The notes beneath the pieces are model-generated. The model was not told the origin of the DNA, did no database searches, and was given only the letters and a program-made list of their open reading frames with translations. Position numbers and translations under genes: made by a program. Positions 36,711 to 48,459 of a stretch of 64,000 bases of DNA are shown here, one piece after another. This DNA is from Bonia amplexicaulis (taxonomy: Eukaryota > Streptophyta > Magnoliopsida > Poales > Poaceae), in the NCBI GenBank assembly GCA_036346245.1, contig CM070752.1, positions 13,893,014 through 13,957,013 of the forward strand. The letters are read 5' to 3'. How positions within the stretch are numbered: position 1 is the stretch's first letter; each line of letters starts with the position of its first letter.

Positions 36711-39700
36711 TCAATGTCCAGGCTCTATCACCTTACTTGCCGGGGCTTTGTCCCTCTGCTCTACGTAGGTAGATGGGAACCAGCCAGCCTTTCCCTTGCA
36801 TTCCCCTTCCGACCACCCATTTGGAGCCACCTGTGAAGACAGACAAAGAGTGCTTAGTTAGCTTTCCGGTCCCCTCTGTTCACCCTTAGAGAAATATAAA
36901 AACGACAAAGGGACAATTATATGCTGCCTTGCATCTGTTCATATTCTTGCAGCGGCTACTGGACTAACAGTAGGTTGCTGCCGTTGTGAATTGTAGATGA
37001 TTTCCTACTTCAGAACTTGGTCGTAAGGAATCCCATGGCATCGATAAAACCTAACATAACAGCCAACGCAAATGCAAACCATGTGTACCTGGCGGACGAC
37101 AATGTAATCACCCACAGAAATACTGAGCTCACCATCAGCCTGAGCATCAAACGGATGGATTACCTGCACAACCAGAAAGTCACAGATTATTCAGCATGTA
37201 GAATAATGCACTGGTATGTCTGTATACCAACTGTGCAAGCGCTAAACTTGTTGAACCTATCTTGGCATATCCTACTATCCTATATATATTTGGCATATAC
37301 TTATGTTCCTTTCCTATCTATATTTGGAAGAACCGACAGGGAACATCCATACCAACATTTTGATGGTAGTATTTATGTTATGGTTCTTCACTCTTGGCCT
37401 CAGGTTATAGGGGTGGGAGGGAAAGGAAGAACCAGCTCCCTTCAGGCGGGTTGCTCCTTGTTCCGCCGTGATTGGAACTCGTCAGCATAAACTAGGGTTT
37501 GGGGAAAGGGGAACTTCTTATTTTCTGCTATCCCTCCCGTCCAAACGCAGGAGGATATAAATAGGGTACAATGACTGCTTTCCCTCAGACCGAAACCTAA
37601 ACAAACTCTTATTTAAAACAATCTATTAAAGGCCTTTTCCTAAAACAGTTCGTAAGAGAACAGGACTCCTGAACCGTTGTCAATTGCTGCACAGATTGGA
37701 TTTGGCTGCTGGTTTAATCCTTCTGCCGTAATGCTTTCCCCAATATGTGTCCATAACATTTCCCCCTTCCTGAGGAAACAGCTCGTCCTCGAGCTGAAAA
37801 TCTGGATATTGACGTTTGAACTCGTCCAGCGCCACCCAAGAAGCTTCGGCAGCTCCCAGACCGGCCCATTGCACCAGAACTTCCCATTTGTCTTTACGAA
37901 GGCGAGAACGCACAATCAGTGCGGGAGTAGGTAAAACCCGACCATGAAACATGTCCGGCAGGGCTGGTGGCGATGAAGGTGGAGAGCCACTGAAGGGTTT
38001 CAGAAAAGCCACATGGAACACATTATGGATACGTGCAGAAGGGGGAAGCTGCAGTTTGTATGACACCTGACCCACCCGATCAATGATTTGGTAAGGGCCG
38101 TAATATTTGGGTGAGAGCTTGGACAACTTGGTAGTAATGCCCACTGCCTGTCGATGATGCAGCTTGAGGAGAACCCATTGGCCAACCTCGAATACAACCT
38201 CCCGATGGTTATGGTCGTAGAAATCCTTCATACGCTGCTGTGCCTGGAGTAACCGTTCACGAATCTCACGCAGGAATTCATCACGAGTGCACAGAAGAGC
38301 ATCAACCGCTGAGAGTGGAGTTGAGCCCTCCTTGTAAGGGAGAAGTGCCGGGGGAGGTCGCCCATAGACAACCTGAAATGGAGTGCAACGGAGAGCGGAA
38401 TGATATGATGTATTATAGCAGAATTCCGCCCATGGCAGCCAGCGAACCCATTGTCGAGGATGGTCTCCACTTAGACAACGAAGGTACATCTCAATTGTGC
38501 GATTGACTACTTCACTCTGGCCATCGGCTTGTGGATGAAAGGCGGATGTCATGTCCAGCGATACTCCTGCTAACTTAAAGAGGTCCTGCCAGAAGTTGCT
38601 AGTGAAAATAGTATCCCGATCACTGACAATGGATTCGGGGAAACCATGAAGTCGTACAATAGCATCAAAGAAGGCATGAGCAACTGATTGTGCTGTATAG
38701 GGATGCGCCAGTGGAACAAAATGTGCATACTTCGAGAATCTGTCCACCACTGTTAATATGACCGATTTCCCGTGGACACGAGGGAACCCCTCAATGAAAT
38801 CCATCGAGATGTGCGACCAGATTTGATGGGGAACCGGTAGAGGTTGTAAAAGGCCTGCGGGATGAAGATGATCCGACTTATTGCGTTGACAAGTAGCACA
38901 AACAGTGATATACTCATGACCAACCGTTTTAGGTGAGGAATATAGAAATCCTTTCTGATGCGGTGCAAAGATTTCTGTATCCCCTCATGACCAATGGCAT
39001 GATATGCTGATACGATCTGCGGTATGTGGACTGAAGATGATGGAACAAATATTCGGCCATTGTGCAGGAAGAAACCATCAACAAAAGACCACTGAGAGGG
39101 GAGGTCTTGGGCTGTCAACTGAGACTGTAACTGTTGAATTTCGGGCAAAGAACTGAACTCTTCTTGCAGCTGTGTAAGCAGTTGGAAGTTTGGGATTGAA
39201 ATGGCCGACAAGGACATATTTTCGTCCCTCCGAGATAAGGCATCAGCAACTGTATTTGTTTGTCCGGACTTGAATTCAATTTGGAAATCGAATCCAAAGA
39301 GTTTGCTTACCCAATGGTGTTGAGGGATGGTGTTTAAGCGCTGATCCAACAAATACTTCAAACTGTAATGATCTGTGCGAACCAGGAAGGATTTACCCCA
39401 AAGATAATGTCGCCAATGGCGTACTGCTTTGACCAATCCGATGAGTTCTCGCTCATAAGCCGCTAATTTGGTGTGGTGAGGAGGGAGTGCTCGGCTGAAG
39501 AAAGCAATGGGCTTTGATCCCTGATGAAGGACAGCACCAATCCCACTTCCCGAAGCATCGCACTCAACGATGAAGGCCTTTGTGAAGTCTGGAAGAGCCA
39601 AGAAGGATGGCCTGCAGAGAGCCTCTTTTAGGTTTGAAAAAGCCACATCGGCCTCCCGGGACCAACAGAACCCGTCTTTGGTGAGTAATTGCGTTAAAGG

Positions 39701-42700
39701 AGCGGCAATAGACCCAAAGTGATGTATAAATTTGCGGTAGTAGCCAGCGAGGCCCAAGAATCCCCTCAGATGGCGCGGAGATGTTGGAACCGGCCATTGT
39801 TGGATGTCTTGTTGGCCAGGTGTAAAGAGGAGTAAGATGAAATGCAAGGTAAGGTGGGAAGCTCAGTTGAAGAACAGCAGTATGAGCTATCCACTGATGA
39901 AATTCATTGTTTATTTAAGTTGCATTTCCAATTCATGAAAATTGGGATCAGAATGAAAATTTCACATGATTTCAGGCTACCTCATGTTAGAAACAGCAGC
40001 TGGTTCAAAATTAAAATTTCATTTGTTTTTGGTTTTCTCATGCTAGCATGACAATTGGTTCTACAGTGGCCTGGAGAATCAGAGTGAACTTCATTTCATG
40101 TGAGCATATGAATTGGTGGAGCAGTTCCAGGGAAAACTTTGTGGGGCTTCCAAAACCCCATCAGTCTGTCTAAAACATCTCATAAACAGATAGGATAAAT
40201 ACTATGCCAGTACAGAGCTAAGGTCTAACATGGTATACTGCACCGCAATGGGATGCCAGAACGAGGAACAGTAATGGTGAGTTGATGACACACTACAAGT
40301 TCAACGATCATCATGACATACGAGCAAAAGGCATACATACCTCCCCAACATAATGCACTTCCTGACCATTCCTTGTAGGTTCACTAGTTGAATTCCTTGT
40401 AGGTTCGCTAGTTTTAGTTAATATTGGGTCTTCAGATGTGCTATCTGAGTGCACATGTTTTGAGCTGCTTTAGGCTCCGATGATGGCTCATCGCAGTGGT
40501 TTTCTGGCTCATCATGGTGTTTTGCAAGGAGCATCTGCGCAAATTAGCAGAGCAAAACGTAGCAATATTCAGCAGAAAACACACACATCTGTTTTAGAAC
40601 ATTGCAAATTGCCTATACAGGTGAAAGAATCTCATTTTAATGTAACAGTTATGCACCTCATCATGGAGCTTGTTCAGAATATCAGCAGCATTCTGATGAT
40701 AAGCTCTCTCAGCATCAACCTGCAAGTGGGGCATAAGGTAAGGGTCATTTAACTCTTTATGAAAGAAACTTCCTATGGATGAACAGTTAACTTTGTTCAA
40801 CCAAAGTTATTCATAGGTTTGCATATGCAGTTCCAGTACTGGAATTCATGTGTCTGGAAATCCAAGAACGAGAAACTTAAATGAGAACTTTAACAACCAC
40901 ACAAAATAAAATATAAGGTTTGAACATACAGAAGTTTTGAAATATTTTTCCTTAAATAAGCACATTCAACTAGGATGTTTGGAGACAATTAATACAACGG
41001 GATTAGAAGGAGACCCTGTATGACAGTATGAAGGGTCTAGAGTCCAATTGTTACTCTATCCAAACAAGCCGCCTGCTTTTTTGCTAGGGATAAGTCAATT
41101 TTTTGTCCTTCGGCCCCGTTCTTTTCGGCTTTTCAGCCGGGTTTTGGCTTCGGCTTCTATCAGTGAGTACTATTCATCAGACCTATCAGCCTTAGTCCAA
41201 AAGAACGGGGTCTTCAAATCAACATCCAACAACTGAAGTATGCATATTTTCAAGCACATCTAATGCCGAAAAAATTGACTTACGTTTTACCAGGCCCCTG
41301 GTAATCAGCAAAACGATATAATTTATACGATAAACTTTTAAGGGGAGGAGGCCAAATCCACCTTGTCCAACCAGGGTATGATAAGAATATTTGTTTATTA
41401 GATAGATGATCAAACTTACACTGAGGAATGACAAATTTTGAGAAGATGCATTCTTACAACTTTACAAGTAACAAAGGCACCCGCACATCAGGATTGAACA
41501 AAAAAGAAAAAAGCAGCATACCAACATGACCACAAACACTTCTCTGATCAGCAAAACCAAAATGTAATGTATTACACAGATGTTCGCATTGTTTGACCTG
41601 AATGCCATACCCACATCTGATACACCCTCTTCTAAAACAAATGAATAAAGTGTCATGTTGTCAGATGGAAAGGCTTGAGTGGTCATGTAGGCGAAATCAT
41701 AACCATTAACAGAAAAGGATCACACACTGTTATGCAATAGACAAAGATTTTGAAAGAACAGTGAGGCATATCATACCATTGCAAGGAGACGGTCAAAGGT
41801 AACTTGTTGTTGCTGAGCCTCTACAGCCTCCATAGCTGCAGTTGCTTCTCTTCCTAATGCTGCCAGCGTAGTTCGGAGCTCTGATAATTTTGATTCTGCA
41901 TGTTGCAGTTTCACAGAACTATCTGCATTACCACTACTCTCCTTGGACTTCAGTTGCTTTCTCATCACATCAGCTATCTAATAAAAGCTTTATTTTTAGT
42001 ATCTGGCAGTAATCTCTGCAGAATAGATAATTGCATTTGTGATTCATTACCTGAGACTCCATATCTTGTCTGATCCGTTGATAACGGTAAGTTAACAAGC
42101 GAGCATCTTCAAGAGGAGCACTCATTATCATTTCCCGAAGAGGCTGAAAAACCTGAGAGATTGTAGGAAAAGTCAAACGGTAAAAGCACTCAGCAAGATA
42201 GCTTTAGCAATCATAAAATGTTTCCCCAGCTGCCATAAGTTAGATAGAAAATTTATACGTGCACTGCAGAAACAAACTAGCTCAGCTCAATCAATTTAAT
42301 ACCAGGCATCAGCAAAAGCTGGAAAAAAATTCCCCACATGGCAAACTTCAACATTCAGAATATGCAAGCCATCCAATGGCATGTAGGATTCACCACTTGC
42401 TTTGACACCTTTTTGTTGCTTTCAGCAGAATAAACCTCATCCAATTTCAATTGACTTCAGGCTCAAGGGTGAGAAAGGAAAAATATGCATCAACCTAGAT
42501 GATTCAGACTAAAAAAGCACTTGCAATTCTGAAACTTATGAAATAATGAAGAAAGAGGGTAGAATTTGCCATCACCTGCTCTCCAAGAACTTTAAGAAGA
42601 TTCTCCGCTCTTCCTCCATTTGGCTATGAGATTTGCCAAACTCAACCGAAGCCCTTGCAAGAACAAAACCAAAATTTTGATTGTCGTTTCCATATTTGCA

Positions 42701-43534
42701 ACAATCCTCAGCTAGCCTTTTCACTACAGGAAGAAACATCATAGCATGATCAAAGAAAATCTCTCAAAATGGAAGCATATGCACATACCAATAAACACTC
42801 AACGCGGAAAGTTACCTATGTCCATCTGTTTGGTGCTAACAGCAATGAAACCCTCCACGCCTCGTACGATATTTCGTTGGAAATGCTACAAAACAAGAGA
42901 TATATACCCAATAACTTTTAAACCATCAGCTAGGCTAGTTTCTTGTAGCACAGATAACAAACAGAAGGAACACATACTTTAGCTGCTCTTGTCGTATTAT
43001 AAAGCCTCTGGAGATTCTGGTGGCACTCAAGTTCAGCTTCATCAACAAGAGAGGGGTCCTGATTATAGCGTGCACTGAACTGCTTGAGAACCGCCTGCAT
43101 CACCACACGGGATTCTATCAAGGACCAAACAGGCACAGAAGCATGGGATATCGTAATTGTGCGCATTTCATTAGAACAAGTAAAATTAGTCTCGGCTGCC
43201 GAGCAAATCAGCAGCCACAGGCAAATGAGTAAAGGAACGAGCAGGACCCAACCAGTGCCAGGCTGCCAGCAACCTACAGAGCATACGCAAATCAGTTCCA
43301 TCCAGCTGCTGCTGCCTCCCAATCCACCAGTGCCCACCACCAAAAAGCCTCCAAAATTCTAGAACTAGATGTGCGAACTTAACCGGGAGCAAGCACAAAC
43401 ACCAAGAACCTGATCATATACGCGGCGATCGGTTGGGTAGGCTGAATTGCTCGAATTGGGCGAGGAATCCGTACCTGCTGCTGCTTGGCGACGTGCTCCC
43501 GGAGCTTGCTAGCCTGCTTCTTGAGCGCCTCCAT
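36711..43534 (-). CDS. SH3P1: SH3 domain-containing protein, plant SH3P family (closest to SH3P1)
   Basis: Plant SH3P proteins have a BAR-like membrane-binding coiled coil followed by a C-terminal SH3 domain, and act in clathrin-coated-vesicle traffic and autophagy. Ten exons (minus): 43534-43475, 43094-42978, 42885-42816, 42723-42576, 42152-42051, 41977-41777, 40719-40657, 40534-40341, 37163-37089, 36830-36711. Predicted about 383 residues. Signatures: start MEALKKQASKLREHVAKQQQ, RNIVRGVEGFIA, APLEDARLLTYRYQRIRQ, coiled coil ESKLSELRTTLAALGREA, and SH3 domain VIHPFDAQADGELSIS followed by GWSEGECKGKAGWFPS. Exon 4 (near 42605) and exon 8 (near 40460) each lack one base in a homopolymer; restoring one base in each gives normal exon phase. 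Intron 8 holds a chromovirus fragment and intron 6 a MITE. The start is fixed by family conservation. Confidence 0.93.
37390..37660 (-). repeat. Possible 3' LTR of the chromovirus fragment
   Basis: Downstream of the chromodomain on the minus strand there is a region with a TATA-like box (about 37553-37563), as expected for a short Reina-type LTR. I could not fix TG/CA ends, and there is no second LTR to compare with, so this is tentative. Confidence 0.35.
37680..39835 (-). pseudogene. Chromovirus (Ty3/gypsy) pol fragment inside SH3P intron 8
   Basis: Two overlapping frames. The upstream one (39835 to about 38930) begins inside the RT thumb (IQQWPVPTSPRHLRGFLGLA), then RNase H (VECDASGSGIGAVL, AYERELIGLVKAVRHW, TDHYSLKYLL), then the start of the integrase zinc-binding region. 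The frame slips near 38930, and the zinc-binding cysteines (VCATCQRNK) and integrase core follow in the second frame: VDRFSKYAHF, VSDRD and QSEVVNRTIEMYLR supply the D-D-E residues. The GPY/F-type module comes next, then a chromodomain (WEVLVQWAGLGAAEASW) that ends QLEDELFPQ. This layout is chromoviral, most like the Reina group. Gag, protease and most of RT are missing. Confidence 0.9.
41112..41212. repeat. Tourist/Harbinger-like MITE in SH3P intron 6
   Basis: A 101-bp element with terminal inverted repeats GGCCCCGTTCTTTT and AAAAGAACGGGGTC (13 of 14 match), flanked on both sides by TTC (41109-41111 and 41213-41215). A 3-bp duplication and GGCCCCG-type ends fit PIF/Harbinger MITEs of grasses. 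Confidence 0.8.
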
Positions 43535-44702
43535 CCCCGCCGCGCCGATCGACTCGATCGCGAGCGAATGGCGCCGAGGATAGGATTGGGGAAAGCAACA
43601 GTGGCGCAAGCCAAGAAATAACCCCAGAAAAAGGCAGGGTTACTTACTGCCGCGACCAGACCACTAAGACAACGCGAAGGAGCTAGAAAGCGGCGGCCGC
43701 CTCGGCTCTGTAGAGAGACCGACGGAATTGAGCCGTCTCGCTGCTCGAATCGAATGCTTGGATAGTGGTGGTAGCGCACTAGCACTGCGCCGGTACGGTA
43801 CGAGTAGCCGAGAGACTAGAGCGTCTCTCGCCTTATTCCGCTGCCTCTCCGCGTTTTGTCCGGTTGCGGTGGCGGCGTGCGTGGTGGTGGGGTTGGTGAG
43901 GGAAGAGGGGCTTGGCGTGTGGCTGTAGCTGTTGCCGCTGCCGTTGTCGCGCGGGTGGTAATTTGGCTGGTAAAGCCGAACGGAACAAGGCGCCGCTCCG
44001 TGCCGTTGGGTTAAAATAAATTAACTTATAACTAAAATTATATTATAGTCGATTAAAATTATACTATCGCTGATGATAACTTATTTGATGTAACTAAATT
44101 TTAAAATAGAAAAAATAGGTTAGCCCATCACAGATAATACAAACGAATACGAAAAAAAGAACATGCAAAAAACTTTAAAAGACAAAAAATAAAAAAAACG
44201 AAATTTATAAATAATATAAAATAAAGTAGAAATTAGAAACTTAATCTAAAATGAGCAGATCTAAAAGACGGGGAAAGTAGGAAGCTGCTCGCAGCGTGCA
44301 CAGCACAGCCGCACAGCACGCGTACACCGGCCGGCTGTGTTGGGGCGAGACGGGGAAACTCTAGCTCGAAGGCTGTAGCGAAAGGGTGGGGATTCGAAAG
44401 CTGTAGCGAACGGATAGGCCTCCGATTTCCGAGCTGCAGCGAACTAGGAGTTGAAACGTAACAGCGGGTTCCAAATGAAAAAAAAATGTAGTATTGGACG
44501 GATGGGATTAACTAGGAGAATACGGGATCGAATGGGAGCATAAGCCGCGCGTTACTCCCACGCATGGTGTGCGCGCGTGGAGAATGATGCGACGGACGGG
44601 GGCGTAGGAGCGAATGAACCGAAAGTGGCGGAGACGTGGAGTTGGTGGCATCTGCGACCGGAGGCAACGGAGGCCGCACCGCTTACGCGCCAGTGGGCCA
44701 AG
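43535..44702. other. Promoter and upstream region of the SH3P gene
   Basis: GC-rich DNA to about 44000 (probable leader and core promoter on the minus strand), then an AT-rich stretch to about 44280. No separate gene is recognised. Confidence 0.4.
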
Positions 44703-44838
44703 CTGTCAGTAGGACAAGCGGCCAACGTCGACGCGGTTTTTGATTTATCAAGTCGTTGTTTTGGGTTAAAGGTGCCAGTGGGACAAGCGGCCAACTTCGC
44801 CGCGGTTTTTGATTTATCAAGTCGTTGTTTCGGGTTTA
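44703..44838 (+). repeat. 69-bp direct tandem duplication
   Basis: 'ggacaagcggccaac' at 44712 recurs at 44781, and the similarity extends through 'gcggtttttgatttatcaag' in both. This gives two 69-bp units inside an open frame (44577-44936) that has no recognisable domain. The multiple-of-three period keeps the frame open but does not prove a gene. Confidence 0.88.
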
Positions 44839-44950
44839 CTCTTGACGGGCATTCTGCTGCTGACGGCACCACGCAGAGATACGACACTGGCCACGGGTTT
44901 TTGGGGCTTTTTTTTTCGTCCAATAACTTATGCTAGTCTTATAATTTTTA

Positions 44951-45136
44951 GATTATTCATAAAAGAACATACGGAGCAATAGAAACTTATGTACAGTTTT
45001 GACCGATATAAATAAAGTTGTTATAGTGTGTAGTACAATCAACATGTAGACCCCGTCTTAAAAAGACATTTTGTTTAAAAGCTATTTACTAAAGAAAAAC
45101 CGAAAAGTAGTTTTTAGAAGTCGAAAAGAAGTGTCC
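44951..45136 (+). repeat. MITE-like element, copy C
   Basis: The third member of the family at 12767 and 23751, with the same ordered blocks: gatataaataaag, tgtagac, gtcttaaaa, gaaaag. It is the most diverged of the three. Confidence 0.62.
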
Positions 45137-47960
45137 CTTTGAGTGCTGCCTCCGACCACCGACTCGATCGCTTTCGCTTTAGTTTAGGCGCATAGCTCTA
45201 CAAAGTAAAGACCATCCCGTCATCTGTTCTCATCTGATCTGTAAAATATTGAGATCGTCATGTCATCTCGAAGGACCATGTGAAGGTACATGGTTTTATC
45301 GTGATAAACTATTATTATTTTGGAGAAGTGAAAATTTAGATTTTGTAAATTTGCATATTTTTTGGACAGCTTGCACAAACATCGGTTTGACCGGCCAGCT
45401 GGTGCTAGTTTATGGAATGATTTGATTTGACCTAGATCTATGCATATGTATTTCATGATACATGTTTCAACTAACGTGAGTCAAGTTATAAAGAACTTGT
45501 GTCCGAAAATAATTTCTTGGTCTTTAGATGTGTAGGGGAGCTTGGAGTCAACCATGATCAACGGCGAGGATCAGAACTACACTCATGGAGGAGCCAAGGC
45601 CTAGAACGATAAAGGATGTCTGTTGAGATGGTTGAGTTCAAATATGGCACAAGAAAGATGAAAAATATTGAAGGAAAGGTCGAGCGATGGGTTGCACCAT
45701 GTGGTTTGGTCATGTGGTAAGCACAACAATTGCTTGCAAGGAAAAATGAAGATCATGTCAAGAAAAAGTATTTTGGTAAGTTGACCAAAATATCGGAAAT
45801 TATCTTGAATCAAAACCGTGTTATTTGAAAATGCGATTTAGGTTAAGGAGTTAAGATGATCAAGTAGATCAAATGCTAAGAACTTAATGGATTCGTACTT
45901 TGAAAAGCATATATAAGTGTAGTGTGTGAGTAAAACTCGTGTTGTGCGGAGTTAACAGATTTTTACATTTATGTTAAGTACATAGTATCCATTAAAGTTA
46001 GCTATGGTTGGTTGTCTTATCTATTTAACAGATTGAGATGAAAACTTGCTAGTTAACCATTCAATCATTCTAGTTTTACACATGGAAGCCAAGTGTTCTA
46101 GTGTTAAGGCTTGAGAAGTGTGAGTGATGTGATGTGCTGTCTTGTCCTTCAGGTAGAGCAGCTATAAAAACTTTATTTTTAAGTAGCAATATATTAACTT
46201 TATTTATCTCTCATATATCCTTCTTGTTTTAGTTGATTTGCCTTTGTTTTGGTTGATTTTAATCTTGACTCTCCCTTTTATTGATCTTGCTGGATGCCAA
46301 AAATGAGTAAGTGATGAGGATATACCTTGGAAAATAATCCCATCCATCTAGACATTAGATTTGACAAGTTCTAGAAGTTGTCCGTTTTTTTGCTTGATTT
46401 GGTCTCTTTGAGTGTGTTGTAGGGGTGGCCCCCACCTAAGTCTAGCCGGCCTGCTAGAAGGTTGTAAAGGTTAAAATGGGACATGTATAATGACATAAAT
46501 ACCTTTGAGAGGGATACCTGGGTGTAAGGACATAATTGTAAAATACTCCCTATGTGAATATATATAAAGCTGTCCTAGTCATGGGGAAGCCCCCAAGGTA
46601 TTGTTCACCTAACATCTCCACTATCACTCTATATTGTTTGGTCTGTAGCAACAACAGAGTGATTTATTGATCCAGTTATTTTTGTCTTGATTCCTTCGAT
46701 GTCCTATATTGCTGTGACATATGGAAATACATCTAGAGCTATCTTGGCTATTGTTCACCCACAAGCAAGTTATATTCACCGTTTTTTGTTTTTGTCTGGT
46801 TTTAGTGTAACCTTCTTTCAAACGGAAAAAAGGTCAAAATTTTGGCATTGACTTTCTTGATCATTAATTGGAATATATTTATGTCATTTTAGAGAAGGTG
46901 CATACTAAATTTCAAGTGATTTGGAGATTTAGTTGCAGAGTTGATTTAATTTGTGGTTTTTGCCCAGTTTTAATACAGTAGAGCTTTACGAACCAAAAGA
47001 TCTCAATTATTTTAATTTCTTTCAAAATATCTGGTTGGGATAAGTTCTTAATGTCATGATTTAGCCTTAATTCAAGTTCTAAGTCTTTTGAATATACGGA
47101 TTAAAAGCTACATAGATTTTTAGATTTAATATAGCATTATTTTTACTGTTTACCGAGCTGATTTTACTGTAGCACAGGGAATTTTTGGATTTTGGTTTCT
47201 TGATATTCATAGTATATCATAGCTATTAGAGAGAAGAATTGATAGAAAATTTGAAGGCACGATTTATTTCACTTTATTGCCATGCCCGTGCTACACATCT
47301 CAACCGAATGCTCTCTGAACTTACCAAGTCGCAATGGACTGTCCACTTATGTTAACTCCTTTTCCATTTGAAACAAGCTATTGCGGTCATGACAGCTTCA
47401 GCAAGGCAATAATCAAACAGAAATAGAATTGGAAGGAACTATAAACAACACAGCCCAGCAAACCCACCAAACTGTCGCCCTCAGGTGAGCTGGCCAAAAT
47501 GCTACCTGTAAGCTGCATTCATCATCAGTCACAGAGGCAACAAGCACACCCCCAAAGCAAACTGTTAGTGCCACCAAGTAACAGCAGGGGTGGAAGACCC
47601 CTGCAGGCTGCAGACAACATGACATATTAACATTTCTGCCTTGTTTCGCCTCAGGGTGACCTGCATCATGCTACTGACATCGTCTTTCTTTCCTTTCAAT
47701 TTACTCTCAGGAGGGGAGAGAGAGAAACCAATGCAAACTCCACGTATGAATGGCACGGCATAACACGACAAATATTCATCTTACTGTAAAGCCGAGTACC
47801 AAATAAAATTTTTGACGTGCCACGCAATGTTTTTTCTCCATCGATTCAGTCTTTCTTGCGTTAAAGAAAATTTTTGGTAAAAATCATTTGAAATATTCAA
47901 ATCAAAGTTTGAAATAAAAATTGAAATTCGTTCGCAAGATCAACAACAACACATTTCTCA
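45137..47960. other. Gene-free AT-rich DNA
   Basis: No gene recognised. At 46415-46614 a segment starting TGTTGTAGG and ending CACCTAACA with 'tatataaagc' inside looks like a 200-bp LTR, but it has no flanking duplication or partner. At 47280-47790 unremarkable DNA has weak minus-strand coding appearance and no family match. Confidence 0.35.
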
Positions 47961-47969
47961 CCGTAATGC

Positions 47970-48450
47970 CGCGAGTCTTGGGAGTTCTAGGGCGCCAGGG
48001 TGCACAGGACGCTGGGCCCAGGGCACAGTGCGCCATGGTGCATTGCGCGGGGCGCCAGGGAGCCAGCGCAGGGCGCCAAGACGCGTGCGTTATCACAGGG
48101 TGTGGTCACCACAGTGAGGGCTCAATCACAAGGCATGCGTGGAGTGCAAGAGCACATACATCATCGCAGGGTGCGAGCGCAAGGGCAAGGCAAGGGCGCA
48201 GGGTGCCAAAACGCGCGTGCCGTTGCTAGGCACTACAAGGGCGTAGGTGCATGGCACTCACATGGTACCAGGATGCGCAGGGCGCACGGGGTGCGACGCA
48301 GTAGGGCGCTTGGTCGTCAGGGCGTAGGGTGCACGGGGCACGGAGTAGTAGGGCGCACGGTGAGTAGAGTACTCAGACGCATGGGTAGCGGGGCACAGGG
48401 TGCTACGTGCTGGGGAGCTGGGGTACGGGGCTCACGTACGCCCTTTTCAT
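47970..48450. repeat. Degenerate GC-rich simple repeat
   Basis: Variants of 'ggcgcagggtgc' and 'gcgccaggg' (about 10-bp spacing) fill this stretch. Open frames such as the 150-codon one at 48000-48452 follow from the repeat and have no domain. Confidence 0.75.
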
Positions 48451-48459
48451 AGACTTGTC

